From positions 29,671,857 to 29,735,856 of the forward strand of contig NW_022145604.1 of assembly GCF_000002235.5 (NCBI RefSeq): a DNA stretch of 64,000 nucleotides. Direction: 5' to 3'. Source of the stretch: Strongylocentrotus purpuratus (Eukaryota; Echinodermata; Echinoidea; Camarodonta; Strongylocentrotidae). The position numbers were made by a program, and so were the translations under genes. Position 1 is the stretch's first letter. Each line of letters starts with the position of its first letter. The notes beneath the pieces are model-generated. The model saw only the letters and a program-made list of their open reading frames with translations. It was not told where the DNA came from and did no database searches. Shown piece by piece: positions 34,685 through 46,810 of this stretch.

Positions 34685-34780
34685 AACCTCAACCCTTGAC
34701 TTACAGTTATATCTAATAATCTAACCCTAACCCTATCCTAACCTTTAACACAATTGCAACCCTAACCCTAGCCCTATATC
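34685..34780 (-). repeat. Degenerate telomere-like (CCCTAA)n
   Basis: Scattered CCTAAC/CCCTAA units (ctaaccctaaccctatcctaac, caaccctaaccctagccct) immediately left of the CGT-rich island. Confidence 0.7.
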
Positions 34781-34799
34781 TCGGACGCATCAAATTCTG

Positions 34800-35448
34800 G
34801 ATTAAAATGTCGCCAGATCACTTAAAGCGTTGGTCACAACCACCGTGCGTGTTTTTAGTCCTTACGGTTTTTGGGGAGGCCACGGTCGCCACGTTTTTCT
34901 GAAAATGTACGGAGGGAGTGGCAAAGGCAGGGAGGGAGTACCGGCAACGCACGTCACACGCACGGTGTAAGTACGTGGCCCGCATGCCACGCCTGGCCGT
35001 CAGCGGTTGCGTACATCGTACGTTGTGCACGTGGTAAGTGCGTTGTACGTGATTACAACGTACGGTCTCCGTGCGGTTGCCACGTTATCGTACGGAGGCC
35101 GTACTTACAAGTGCTGCTCACGTACGGTGTCCTTACTCACTCGCATGTTGTAAGTGCGTGCACGTGCGATGAACTCGGTGAGTTTTTTCCGTCCGATGTC
35201 GGGGTATATATATATATAGGACAACATTCCGATGTTCTCCAGATGTCCCAGCTGCTGCTGCCTCAAGATGCCGCACTTTCCACCGCAGAGACTATATACT
35301 GCATTAAATCAGTGCGCACAACGTGCGTTGTAAGTGCGGAGCACGTGCTTAATCGGTACGGTCCACGTGAGTTCTGCGGGCTCATTGGACAGTTAAACTG
35401 GGGAAGTGGCGAGTAAGCACGGACCACGCACTTATCTCATGCGCAGCA
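34800..35448. repeat. CGT/GTACGG-rich island
   Basis: About 650 bp very rich in CpG and in the words 'gtacgg', 'cgcac', 'gtaagtgcg' and 'cacgtac', unlike the AT-rich flanks. It shares 'gtaccggcaacgcacgtcac' with the adjacent tandem array (there 'gtaccgggaacgcacgtcac'), so the array probably grew out of it. Long frames here follow from the rarity of stop codons. Confidence 0.65.
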
Positions 35449-36667
35449 CGCACTTGCTACGTGCCCCTTCCGTAGAGCAAGTGACCGTGGGAAACAAATT
35501 TAAAAGACGCACGGAGTCAGTGCGTTGTGCGCTCGTTGTCAGTACCGGGAACGCACGTCACACGCATTTGGGATGAATCGGTAGCCCGACCGCAGCCCGA
35601 ACGCAGCGAAAGTTCCTCGTGCACTCAAAGTGCTACGGTGTGTCTGCGTGCTCCTAAATCCGTACGGAGGCGGTATTCATCACGTACGGATACCCACATT
35701 TTGCCCACGTTTTTGCACGTAAACAGCACGCACTTGCAAGTACGGCGGGTTGTGACCATCAGCGGAGCGCCGGAAATTTCCGAATTTATAAAATCCAATT
35801 TTGTATACAATAAAGGCTTCCTTATGAAAATACGTACATTGAAGAGACACATCCTGACTTCAAAGATTAATAATACCGAGTGAAGCACTAATAAAATTAA
35901 TTGACAAACTTTAAGAGATTGGGTCTATGTGTGGGGTTGCGTGGGCGTGTGCGAATGTGTGTTTGAGACGCCACCATAATCGTGATTTCTTTTTTTCTTT
36001 AAAAATGTTATACTTAGCCGTTTTGTCTAGCTTGTTCCCATTAAAATATTTATGTTCACCTCATACCTTTTCACTTAATTGAGTTCTTCTATTAACTGGA
36101 AAGCCATTACATTCGATTGTGCAAAAGTTCAGGGACCATTTCCAGAGACGGAGGTAAGAAGACAATTTATGGAACAAGTTACGACAGTTTTCGTGTTCCC
36201 ATAGAAATAAGAGCTCTCCTCTTTTGAAACGCTCGTTTCATTTCCGCCCATAAAGTACAAAACAAGGGGCGTGCGTGCGCTGGCTTCATCTAGTGCTGAA
36301 TTCGTCACTGATATTAAACTTTACTGCGTTGGCCTTTTCTTCTGATAGATCAAAGTGTAATGGAAAGATAAACTACAGTCTGATATTGTCAGCATGAAAT
36401 ACTTTTTTTTTTATAATATTTTTAATTTAATAATTTTGATTTATTCCTCCAATAATGTAATACAAACGTACAATTGAATAAAATAAATAAACGTTTTCAA
36501 TATTGATTGCTTATACATAAACATAATTAAACAAAAACTCATATGCAGTATATATATAACTGAGCAAAAATTGAAAGTAAAATTACAGTACATTAACATA
36601 GGTTATAAGTCAATTGTACGTATTATTCACTTATAATAAAAAAAACATAAAAAATATTATATATGAA

Positions 36668-36706
<39 letters not shown>

Positions 36707-39700
36707 ATGCACGTACTACGTGCGCCTTCCGTAGAGCAAGTGACCATGGGAAACCAATTTAAAAGACGCACGGAGTCGGTGTGTTGTGCGCTCGTTGGCA
36801 GTACCGGGAACGCACGTCACACGCATTTGGGATGAATCGGTAGCCCGACCGCAGCCCGAACGCAGCGAAAGTTCCTCGTGCACTCAAAGTGCTACGGTGT
36901 GTCTGCGTGCTCCTAAATCCGTACGGAGGCGGTATTCATCACGTACGGATACCCACATTTTGCCCACGTTTTTGCACGTAAACAGCACGCACTTGCAAGT
37001 ACGGCGGGTTGTGACCATCAGCGGAGCGCCGGAAATTTCCGAATTTATAAAATCCAATTTTGTATACAATAAAGGCTTCCTTATGAAAATACGTACACTG
37101 AAGAGACACATCCTGACTTCAAAGATTAAGAATACCGAGTGAAGCACTAATAAAATTAATTGACAAACTCTAAGAGAGTGGGTCTATGTGTGGGGTTGCG
37201 TGGGCGTGTGCGAATGTGTGTTTGAGACGCCACCATAATCGTGATTTCTTTTTTTCTTTAAAAATGTTATACTTAGCCGTTTTGTCTAGCTTGTTCCCAT
37301 TAAAATATTTATGTTCACTTCATACCTTTTCACTTAATTGAGTTCTTCCATTAACTGGAAAGCCATTACATTCGATTGTGCAAAAGTTCAGGGACCAATT
37401 CCAGAGACGGAGGTAATAAGACAATCTATGGAACAAGTTACGACAGTTTTCGTGTTCCCATAGAAATAAGAGCTCTCCTCTTTTGAAACGCTCGTTTCAT
37501 TTCCGCCCATAAGGTACAAAACAAGGGGCGTGTGTGCGCTGGCTTCATCTAGTGCTGAATTCGTCACTTATATTAAACTTTACTGCGTTGGCCTTTTCTT
37601 CTGATAGATCAAAGTGTAATCGAAAGATAAACTACAGTCTGATATTGTCAGCATGAAATACTTTTTTTTTTATAATATTTTTAATTTAATAATTTTGATT
37701 TATTCCTCCAATAATGTAATACAAACGTACAATTGAATAAAATAAATGAACGTTTTCAATATTAATTGCTTATACATAAACATAAGTTCCTCGTGCACTC
37801 AAAGTGCTACGGTGTGTCTGCGTGCTCCTAAATCCGTACGGAGGCGGTATTCATCACGTACGGATACCCACATTTTGCCCACGTTTTTGCACGTAAACAG
37901 CACGCACTTGCAAGTACGGAGGGTTGTGACCATCAGCGGAGCGCCGGAAATTTCCGAATTTATAAAATCCAATTTTGTATACAATAAAGGCTTCCTTATG
38001 AAAATACGTACACTGAAGAGACACATCCTGACTTCAAAGATTAAGAATACCGAGTGAAGCACTAATAAAATTAATTGACAAACTCTAAGAGAGTGGGTCT
38101 ATGTGTGGGGTAGCGTGGGCGTGTGCGAATATGTATTTGAGACGCCACCATAATCGTGATTTCTTTTTTTCTTTAAAAATGTTATACTAAGCCGTTTTGT
38201 CTAGCTTGTTCCCATTAAAATACTTATGACTACTTTTTCTGTTTCACTTAATTGAATTCTTCCATTAACTGGAAAGCCATTACATTCGATTGTGCAAAAG
38301 TTCAGGGACCGATTCCAGAGACGGAGGTAATAAGACAATTTATGGAACAAGTTACGACAGTTTTCATGTTCCCATAGAAATAAGAGTTCTCCTCTTTTGA
38401 AACGCTCGTTTCATTTCCGCCCATAAAGTACAAAACAAGGGGCGTGCGTGCGCTAGTTTCATCTAGTGCTGAATTCGTCACTGATATTAAACTTTACTGC
38501 GTTGGCCTTTTCTTCTGATAGATCAAAGTGTAATCGAAAGATAAACTACAGTCTGATATTGTCAGCATGAAATACTTTTTTTAATAATATTTTTAATTTA
38601 ATAATTTTGATTTATTCCTCCAATAATGTAATACAAACGTACAATTGAATAAAATAAATGAACGTTTTCAATATTAATTGCTTATACATAAACATAAGTT
38701 CCTCGTGCACTCAAAGTGCTACGGTGTGTCTGCGTGCTCCTAAATCCGTACGGAGGCGGTATTCATCACGTACGGATACCCACATTTTGCCCACGTTTTT
38801 GCACGTAAACAGCACGCACTTGCAAGTACGGAGGGTTGTGACCATCAGCGGAGCGCCGGAAATTTCCGAATTTATAAAATCCAATTTTGTATACAATAAA
38901 GGCTTCCTTATGAAAATACGTACACTGAAGAGACACATCCTGACTTCAAAGATTAAGAATACCGAGTGAAGCACTAATAAAATTAATTGACAAACTCTAA
39001 GAGAGTGGGTCTATGTGTGGGGTAGCGTGGGCGTGTGCGAATATGTATTTGAGACGCCACCATAATCGTGATTTCTTTTTTTCTTTAAAAATGTTATACT
39101 AAGCCGTTTTGTCTAGCTTGTTCCCATTAAAATACTTATGACTACTTTTTCTGTTTCACTTAATTGAATTCTTCCATTAACTGGAAAGCCATTACATTCG
39201 ATTGTGCAAAAGTTCAGGGACCGATTCCAGAGACGGAGGTAATAAGACAATTTATGGAACAAGTTACGACAGTTTTCATGTTCCCATAGAAATAAGAGTT
39301 CTCCTCTTTTGAAACGCTCGTTTCATTTCCGCCCATAAAGTACAAAACAAGGGGCGTGCGTGCGCTAGTTTCATCTAGTGCTGAATTCGTCACTGATATT
39401 AAACTTTACTGCGTTGGCCTTTTCTTCTGATAGATCAAAGTGTAATCGAAAGATAAACTACAGTCTGATATTGTCAGCATGAAATACTTTTTTTTAATAA
39501 TATTTTTAATTTAATTATTTTGATTTATTCCTCCAATAATGTAATACAAACGTACAATAGAATAAAATAAATAAACGTTTTCAATATTAATTGCTTATAC
39601 ATAAACATCATTAAACAAAAACTCATATGCAGTATATATAACTGAGCAAAAATTGAAAGTAAAATTACAGTACATAAACATAAGTTATAAGTCAATTGTA

Positions 39701-41052
39701 CGTATTATTCACTTATAATAAAAAAAACATAAAAAATATTATATATGAAATACACATACACACACACACACGTACACACACACACACACACACAGCACGC
39801 ACGTACTACGTGCGCCTTCCGTAGAGCAAGTGACCATGGGAAACCAATTTAAAAGACGCACGGGGTCGGTGTGTTGTGCGCTCGTTGGCAGTACCGGGAA
39901 CGCACGTCACACGCATTTGGGATGAATCGGTAGCCCGACCGCAGCCCGAACGCAGCGAAAGTTCCTCGTGCACTCAAAGTGCTACGGTGTGTCTGCGTGC
40001 TCCTAAATCCATACGGAGGCGGTACTCATCACGTACGGATACCCACATTTTGCCCATGTTTTTGCACGTAGACAGCACGCACTTGCAAGTACGGCGGGTT
40101 GTGACCATCAGTGATGCGCCGGAAATTTCCGAATTTATAAAATCCAATTTTGTATACAATAAAGGCTTCCTCATGAAAATACGTACACTGAAGAGACACA
40201 TTCTGACTTCAAAGATTAAGAATACTGAGTGAAGCATTAATAGGATTATTTGACAAACTCTAAGAGAGTGGGTATATGTGTGGGGTTGCGTGGGCGTGTG
40301 CGAATATGTATTTCAGACGCCACCATAATCGTGATTTCTTTTTTTCTTTAAAAATGTTTTGTCTAGCTTGTTCCCATTAAAATATTTATGTTCACTTTAT
40401 CTGTTTCACTTAATTGAATTCTTCCATTAACTGGAAAGCCATTACATTCGATTGTGCAAAAGTTCAGGGACCGATTCCAGAGACGGAGGTAATAAGACAA
40501 TTTATGGAACAAGTTACAACTGTTTTCATGTTCCCATTGCAATAAGAGCTCTCCTCTTTTGAAACGCTCGTTTCATTTCCGCCCATAAAGTACAAAACAA
40601 GGGGCGTGCGTGCGCTAGTTTCATCTAGCGCTGAATTTGTCACTGATATTAAACTTTACCGCGTTGGCCTTTTCTTCTGATAAATCAAAGTGTAATCGAA
40701 AGATAAACTACACTCTGATATTGTCAGCATGAAATACTTTTTTTATATTTTCTTTTATTTAATAATTTTGTTTTATTCCTCCAATAGTGTAATAGAAACA
40801 AACAATTGAATCAAATAAATAAACGTTTCAATATTAATTTCTTATATATAAATATAATTAAACAAAAACTCATATGCAGTATATATAACTGAGCAAAAAT
40901 TGAAAGTAAACTTAGAGTACATAAAAAATAAGTTATAAGTCAATTGTACATATTATTCACTTATAATAAAAAAAAACTTAAGAAATATTATATATTAAAT
41001 ACACACACACACACCCACACACACAGACAGACACACACACACACACACACAT
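35449..41052 (+). repeat. Tandem array of five units, about 1.26 kb each (two shortened to about 0.91 kb)
   Basis: The landmark 'agttcctcgtgcactcaaag' recurs at about 35610, 36869, 37784, 38696 and 39959, giving spacings of about 1259, 915, 912 and 1263 bp. Units 1, 2, 4 and 5 carry or border the segment with (CA)n. The junctions leading into units 3 and 4 lack the same roughly 350-bp segment (from 'attaaacaaaaactcatatg' through (CA)n to 'cgaacgcagcgaa'). Units are almost identical, implying recent expansion. Each keeps an open frame up to 118 codons, which nucleotide identity alone explains. Confidence 0.9.
36673..36706. repeat. (CA)n at the unit 1/unit 2 boundary
   Basis: Uninterrupted CA repeat within the tandem array. 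Related tracts occur at 39756-39794 and 41001-41050. Confidence 0.85.
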
Positions 41053-42083
41053 CACCCAAAATTACTCGATTTGGAACAAACCTGAAACGGCGTGAAACTT
41101 GTCGTAATCATCCGGACATTTTCAATTATTTTAGGATAGGTTTACTCAATTTTCGTTTATTTTAATTTCAATTCAGTAATGACTTATTAATCGGATCATT
41201 AACATGCTTCGCACATCATCATACATGAAAACAAAATCTATATTAGTCATGCTTATATGTTTACGTCAGGGATAAGAATTTACCATTTGTCCTCACAAGG
41301 CAGAAAGGCAGCTTTTGAGGTCATTTGGTAAGAATATTAAGATACTGCCCTTAATCAAATAAGATGATAACAACATTACAATTCACTTTTAAATTATAGT
41401 ACCATTGGTATCCTGTAAGAGATCATTAACGGACAAGGTCCATATTTGTTAACTTAGCTCCCGTAAAGTGACACATTTATGTGGATATTATAAGTTCCAA
41501 TATATTTGTTTTTGTTTTCCCCCAATCTATTTTGCAACGTGGCAGAATTAGTTATTGTTAAGAGAGAATGGCCTTACCATTAAATGTATATTATCTTAAT
41601 TTCCAGAATTACATTTCGAGCAAAAAAAAATGACCGAAAGAAATTCTGAATTGTTCCCCGAAGAGGAATTAAGTGCTTTAAAGCCAGCACATACATCTAT
41701 ATAAATTCACAAATAAGGAAACTTGATTGAAGGTACATTTATTGGAAGACACAACTCACATTTGTGTAATATACCTTGAATCTTTCAACTAAATCTGTTT
41801 ACGTCTCAATTGCTGTAGAAAATAAAGAGTCCATGACCATAATTTTTGTTATTACCAATATAATTATTCAATATTTGTCTGGATACAAATACAATTGTGA
41901 CGTGTTATTATATCTACAAATGCAGAGGGAATAATACATATCGAATATACTATATGATATAATGTTTACAAACTGTACAGATACGTGTATGATGAGGAAA
42001 AATATATTTTAGAATTACAGGTTAATCAAATATCAAGCAATCACGAAATGACTGTTTAAAGCAGAGAGGTATGACAGAGGTAT
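41053..42083. other. Intergenic sequence, nothing recognised
   Basis: AT-rich sequence past the array with no exon or repeat copy seen. Confidence 0.45.
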
Positions 42084-42470
42084 GAGGAGGCGAGTTGGCT
42101 CAGTCGGTAAAGCGTCTGCCTGTCGAACCAAAGATCCCGGGTTCGACTCCCACCCAGGCGGATGACTGAAGCCTGCGTTGTGTGTTAACGTGCCCCTTCC
42201 CTTGTTCATAGATGCAGGTTATGTCAAGTGGAAAACACTCCGTCCCTCGGATAGGACGTTAAATGGAGGCCCCGTGTACAGGAGAGTCACAACCCTTGCA
42301 CGTTAAGAACCCATTGCACTATTCGTATAAGAGTAGGGGGAAACCCCGGTGTAATGGTCCACCTGCATACCCCAAGCAGGCCGAGTATAATACGGCATCT
42401 GCAAGAATCTTCAGTATTGAAGGAGGCAAATTATCTCGAAGAAGAAGAAGAAGAGACTGTAACGTGTAAA
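42084..42470 (+). mobile_element. tRNA-derived SINE with (GAA)n tail
   Basis: tRNA-like head (A box TGGCTCAGTCGG, B box GGTTCGACTCC), a body containing 'cccttgcacgttaagaaccc' and 'gtagggggaaaccccggtg', and a (GAA)n tail at 42437-42456. The length of about 385 bp and the tail show it is a SINE, not a tRNA gene. Confidence 0.8.
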
Positions 42471-42491
42471 ATCTTTGTGTTTATGTCCCAA

Positions 42492-42595
42492 CATCTTTCT
42501 CTCTCTCTCTCTCTCTCTCTCTGTGTCTCCCTCTCTACCCGCCCCCTCTCTCTCTATCTCTCTCCCCCCTCTCTCTCCCCCTCTCTCTCTATCCA
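42492..42595. repeat. (TC)n microsatellite
   Basis: CT-rich tract with long TCTCTC runs immediately after the SINE. Confidence 0.85.
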
Positions 42596-42678
42596 TGGTC
42601 CCCGATTTTAATGTAAGGAAGACAACCTACGGTATTCGATATAGACATACATGTATACGTACATATACACACATAATA

Positions 42679-42812
42679 GGGACCTTTAGATTCTGCACGA
42701 CGAGAACGTGGACTGCCCTTTTAAGGCAATGTGATGTCACTGCCAGTGCCTTAAAGGACGTCACATTGCCTTTAAAGGGCAGTCCACGTTCTCGTGGTGC
42801 AGAATCTAAATT
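42679..42812. mobile_element. Foldback MITE with CpG-bearing arms
   Basis: 'tttagattctgcacgacgag' plus 'aacgtggactgccctttt' is mirrored by 'aaagggcagtccacgttctc' plus 'gtgcagaatctaaa'. Arms are about 55 bp around a short loop. A diverged relative seems to lie at 49167-49285. Confidence 0.8.
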
Positions 42813-44499
42813 AAACATACATACACTACCGTCATGTGCTATACGTCATATGCGTCATTGTCCTTAAATTCTTTGTCCTGTGGCAGCGTTATTTACAAAC
42901 GACTACCGGTAACTAGCGCTAATCTTTAGGTATGGTAGGGCTACAATCTAAATTTTCCCGATCAAGAATAATGGTACACGGCGAGTTGAAAGTGTATTTA
43001 AAATTTTCTGTAGAATCTGATTTGATGTGATATTTTCCCTTTTTGGGTGGTGCTGAACATGAATCCACGTGTTGCAATTTTTTCTATGACAAATTAAAAT
43101 CAATAAAACAAATTTCTATACCATGCACAAAAAAGCAAATAATTGTTTAATAATTCCTTGGACTTGAGATCTATCGAACACTATATAATTTCAATAGGAT
43201 TTTGTATAAATACCCAAATGATTAGAACAAAGGAACAACTTTTTAAAATCTATTTAATGAATGAAAATTTATTTGTATTATACAAGTATCAAGTACATGA
43301 AATTGCACAAATGAAAAGAAGTCTAAAACCTTTCTTTGATCTGTTTCTTAAAATCATTTTTTTCATTAATTTGTTTTTCTTCCACATGCATATAAACATC
43401 AGATATTTCTAAATATTTCATCTCACACATATATGAGAAAGAAAAAAAAATAATGTTTTTCAGTTGATGTGAAATATGATTATTTCAGAGGACTTATGTT
43501 AGAAGAGATATCATAATGGAATCACTCATTATTTGCATTACATTAAGATATTACAACAAACTGTACGATAATCATGATTTAAGATAATGATAAAATCAAT
43601 AATGCTACCCCAAAATTCTAACATGACAAGCATTTATCCCTCTTCTTCAAATAATTATCTATATTGTTTCTTAGAGAGCTATAGTCAAAGAATGGACAAT
43701 ATGAGATATAAATCATGACGCGTTTTCACAAAAAATGATCCCAGTGAAGGAATATAAGAAAAGAAAAGTGAATATGCGTTAAAAACGTGGACAGCAACAA
43801 ATAAAAGAGCAATTAACAAATACGAAATTAAATCATATTTCAATAGATAGATTTTGCGTTGTATACCAATATGGAAAGATTTATTTAGCAATAATGAGTA
43901 ACAACTTATTTGGGAATAAAACCCAACAAAACATGCTTCGTTTTCAAATGTTACACAGTTCAAATGTTACATCAATCTTGCCTACAATAACGAAAAATTA
44001 GAAGTATTTCTACTGATGAACTGGAGCATATAAGATGTACATAACTTGGCAATCTTAGAAATACTAACCTAATTTCCTATAAACATAATAATAATAACAA
44101 TTATGATTATAATACAAAAACGATTAAGGTGAAAACAGCAATAATAATAATATATCTGTAAAGCGCTTAGACACATCGTCGGATCGATGTATTAAGCGCT
44201 TTATAAACACGGAATATTATTATTATTATTATTAATAACTCAGCTTTTTACTAGTAACTAATTACTTGCATTTAAACGCGAACTACAAAATAATTTTCAC
44301 ACATGATATGATAAATGACATAAGGAAATCCACTGCAGTAACAACAAAATGAATGGCACGTAGGGATTAGAAGAAAAAAAAGTGTGCCAAAGAAAGGCTG
44401 TGACGCATACTTTGTAATTTGAGTGGATGGTCTAGAGATTTGTGACTAAAGTTGTCAAATTTTGTTGCTGTTAGTATGTTTTAGGCTGTTGAACAAGGC
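42813..44499. other. Intergenic sequence, AT-rich
   Basis: No gene seen. The only structured stretch is 44140-44233, where 'tgtaaagcgcttagacacat' pairs with 'gtattaagcgctttataaa' between two (AAT)n/(ATT)n runs, a small hairpin resembling a retroelement tail. Confidence 0.45.
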
Positions 44500-44503
44500 T
44501 TAA

Positions 44504-44701
44504 AGTCCCAGTGCACTACTTGTAGCTACTTGCTCCCTCTACATAGAAATATTCCCCAATCGGTTCATGTTGGACCCCCATGATCCTCTTTTTCTTTCAT
44601 GTTAATTTAGAGCTAATTATGAGATAGCCACCTGTCACAGTGACCTCGCTGGCTCGCTGGGTGGTCTAGTCCTTTCTGGCTGTACTACTACAGCCGGCCT
44701 T
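44504..44701 (-). repeat. Dispersed repeat family A, copy 4
   Basis: Reverse-oriented copy preceded by TTAA at 44500-44503; the other flank is degenerate (TTCAA). Confidence 0.7.
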
Positions 44702-46016
44702 CAAGCCAAGCTGACAAGTGAATTTATCCATATATTTTTTTCTCTTTTTGAAAATTTCTTTCTTTCCATTTCTAAATTTGTACTACAATTTAAAAGATAA
44801 AAGTAAACTTCTACTACTGCATTGTCAAATGTAAAATAAGGCAAGGTTTGTGGATATATGGAATATTAAAATTCATGATATTATTATCAGCCAAAAGTCA
44901 CAGCATTCTCATAACCTAAACAAACATATCTGTTTTCCACAACATATTTTTGTGTTTTAACAAAATGTTATATTAAGAAATTGTCAAATCAAGTCTTCGT
45001 ATGCAGCCGATTCATAGCCTAAATATATATATTGCTTATATAATTAAACAGAAGCGTTTTTACATGATCTCTACAGTAATAAGAATATTCTCTTTATATG
45101 TACAATACTCCCATTTCTTAGGATAAGTATACATGATTTGGAAAGACTTTATCTCCAGTAATAACTTCACCACTACAACAGAAATTCAAAGTGTGATAAA
45201 TTTTCAAAAATAAAATAGATTATGTGATTCAAATAATCTCTTTATACAAGATATTTCTACTTTCAAAATCACTAAATGATAAACCTTTTTCAGCATCAGA
45301 TTATCAGTCGAACACAAAAATATCACTCATCCAATATCACTACTCTCGTAGACAGTGCAAGGAGAAAGAGCAAATTATATATTTTTGTGAAATTATAGAA
45401 GAAGCAAAACTTCACATCTAATCAAATGACTATGTGAGGTGACTAACCAATGCGTTGGATGAGTCAAAACTACATATTATGAAATATATCTGGAAGTTGA
45501 TGGTAAAAATGTGAAAGAAAAAAGGGAAAGGAAGATCTACAAAATGTAAGGATCGAGTAGCCAAACGTTCAGCCATTTGTGAGATTGATGCTTTTATATA
45601 GCAGGCCTACTCCGTGTAAACAATCATAAATTGTTTACACAAGGATGTTTACACAAGGATGTCCTTGGGTAATATCTAGACGTAGACCTATACCGTACCT
45701 GGTACCTGTACGTGTATCAGCCATGACGCGGGGCAAATCCAGGATTCTCTGACCGGCATATTTGGTTTGGTTGAGGGGGGGGGGGGGGGTGGGGCGGGGG
45801 GGGGGGGGGGTAAGGAACATTCCCCCTGTCCCCCTTACAAACACCGCCAGTGAATCTACTGAAAGAAATCACTATTGATATCAATGATGCAGGTGATCGT
45901 GAGGCTGGATATATATCTGAGTCAAGAGGCCATGGACAAATATTTCTTGGCATACATGTTGGTTTTGTATTCTAATGACCTTTTCCCAGACCAAGGCTAT
46001 ATAAGTGAACTAACCC
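44702..46016. other. Intergenic sequence with a G-tract
   Basis: Nothing recognised apart from long interrupted G runs at 45775-45811 and a small duplicated 'tgtttacacaaggatg' at 45635-45661. Confidence 0.45.
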
Positions 46017-46020
46017 TTAA

Positions 46021-46550
46021 AGGTACCATTTGCAGGCCAAAAAAATTAAAAGGTTAACTTCCAACGGCATTTGAAAGATAATACTGAATTAGAACTTCCC
46101 TCAAAACGAAAGGGCTTGAAATGTCTCTTTGTGAGAAAATAACGACCGTCAGTTGTCGATCAAATGCACGGATTGCAGTCCTTTTATTAAATAGTCTAAT
46201 TTTCAGACCCTTGTACCGAATGGTCGTACGTTTTGTGCTGCCCCAAAATTCGGTCAGATTAATTTTGGCCAGTACAAGAAGTCGGTAATGGGTGTAGACA
46301 AATGCTCATGTACCCTTTAACAGCTCATTTTGTGTATGTTATTACCAAAGAAAAAGTTAGTCAGTCACTAAATAGTGTCTGTCAGTGAAGTCTAGAATGT
46401 TAACGGGTTTCCTTACATAATTTGAATACTAGAACACTGCTAACGTTTAAAATTTACAGATTCTACGTGACATATTCATAATTTCTGAAAAGATCTACAG
46501 AATTAAATGTTGGCTGCAAAAGGGAAATACTACAACACTCAGATACAAAA
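46021..46550 (+). repeat. Dispersed repeat family D, copy 1 (TTAA-flanked)
   Basis: Begins TTAA|AGGTACCATTTG. It shares 'cccttgtaccgaatggtcgt', 'tgtaccctttaacagctcat' and 'atgttggctgc' with the reverse copy at 55912-56406. It lies just beyond the 3' end of the torsin gene. Confidence 0.7.
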
Positions 46551-46810
46551 TCAATCAAGGAAAAATCTTTTCGAGTTTGTGACGATCGTTTGACACCAAC
46601 ATCAAACTGCCAGTATAAAATTAAATGCCATAGCATGTCAGGCTGATTTTCGTTTTTGTTAAATAAACAAATTACATATTTGTATACAGGTGCTCAAAGT
46701 ATATAACATATCTGACTGTACGAGAAAGAGGCTCCCATGCCCACCTACAAAATAAAGTTACCACTGGAGGAAATTATACACTTTTAAATCTACTTAACCA
46801 ATATCTGCTC

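Noticed and set aside
34871..35416. 181-codon open frame in the CGT-rich island
   Set aside because: Composition is repetitive (GTACGG/CGCAC words), stop codons are rare in such sequence, other frames are open too, and no protein family pattern is visible.
35527..40232. Conserved 118-codon (+) and 87-codon (-) frames in every array unit
   Set aside because: The units are almost identical in nucleotides on both strands, so conservation of the frame carries no extra evidence of coding.
35449..41052. CRISPR-like or gene-cluster interpretation of the array
   Set aside because: Units are long and contiguous with no short repeats and spacers, in a eukaryotic genome.
42084..42160. tRNA gene
   Set aside because: A and B boxes are present, but the cloverleaf stems are poor and the sequence continues into a SINE body with a (GAA)n tail; the same reasoning applies at 16576 and 28597.
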